Source: Desulfobulbaceae bacterium
GTDB taxonomy: Bacteria > Desulfobacterota > Desulfobulbia > Desulfobulbales > Desulfocapsaceae
Length of the DNA stretch: 5,439 nucleotides
Direction: 5' to 3'
NCBI GenBank assembly: GCA_027067035.1
Contig: JAMOMO010000468.1
Span: 1 to 5,439 of the forward strand
The notes below the pieces were generated by a model. That model was not told the origin of the DNA and did not search any database. It was given only the letters and a program-made list of their open reading frames with translations. Both the position numbers and the translations under genes were made by a program. Below are positions 5,401 through 5,439 of the stretch, piece after piece (position 1 is the stretch's first letter; the number at the start of each line of letters is the position of its first letter).

Positions 5401-5439
5401 CAGGGCTCATCAGTACTGCTGCGTCATCACCCTGATCCT
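5351..5439 (-). CDS. Possible 3' end of an upstream minus-strand gene, overlapping the amidohydrolase start
   Basis: In a second minus-strand frame the sequence is open from the window edge to TGA at 5353-5351, about 28 codons containing DQGDDAAVLMSPDAHQKN and ending EKVQ. It is hydrophilic, like a C-terminal tail. If real, it would overlap the amidohydrolase start by 17 nt (start at 5367) or 50 nt (start at 5400), and it would favour the later start. The stretch is too short to recognise a family and could be chance. Confidence 0.25.
   Translation of the reverse strand, partial: DQGDDAAVLMSPDAHQKNISVEADEKVQ
5390..5413. repeat. Perfect 9-bp inverted repeat over the amidohydrolase start
   Basis: CTGATGAGC (5390-5398) and GCTCATCAG (5405-5413) are perfect inverted copies around a 6-nt loop. 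On the minus strand the ATG at 5400-5398 lies at the loop-stem junction. No T-run follows on the minus strand (AAAAATATTT instead), so it is not a classical terminator of an upstream gene. It could be an operator, a translation-blocking hairpin, or evidence that the real start is further in. Confidence 0.6.

Noticed and set aside
1..5439. tRNA, rRNA, CRISPR array, insertion sequence or attachment site
   Set aside because: I looked for spaced direct repeats, terminal inverted repeats, transposase motifs and tRNA-like cloverleaf signatures on both strands by eye and saw none.

Overview
The window comes from a bacterial chromosome of roughly 50% GC. The FeoB tail and the cobalamin riboswitch suggest a Desulfobacterota/Desulfobulbales-like or other proteobacterial host. 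That placement is an inference from the style of the proteins and is not proven.

Layout: (1) 1-681, plus strand: the C-terminal third of the ferrous iron transporter FeoB, entering from the left edge. (2) 689-749: an imperfect hairpin between convergent transcription units. (3) 751-1194, minus strand: a compact regulatory unit that simple ORF calling hides. It has a near-perfect sigma70 promoter (TTGACA, 17 bp, TATGAT), a complete cobalamin (B12) riboswitch at 1156-993, an intrinsic terminator at 931-893, and then a hairpin that traps a strong Shine-Dalgarno. That Shine-Dalgarno belongs to a possible 31-codon ORF (846-751). No B12 transport or synthesis gene follows, because the unit runs straight into the 3' end of feoB. 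(4) 1279-1311: a strong minus-strand intrinsic terminator that closes the operon to its right. (5) 1518-5400, minus strand: a tight operon read in the order M20-family amidohydrolase, GCS2/YbdK-type gamma-glutamyl ligase, gamma-glutamyltransferase-family hydrolase. The spacings are 20 nt and a 4-nt ATGA overlap.

The operon pairs an enzyme that makes gamma-glutamyl amides with one that breaks them, plus a metallo-amidohydrolase. None has a visible signal peptide, so all are probably cytosolic. This suggests a small-molecule pathway that uses gamma-glutamyl intermediates, by analogy with the E. coli Puu pathway or with gamma-glutamyl protection in butirosin synthesis. The substrate cannot be read from the sequence.

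The most unusual item is the cobalamin riboswitch with no recognisable B12 gene. It may control a tiny protein or an RNA running towards or antisense to feoB, or it may be a relic of a lost B12 gene.
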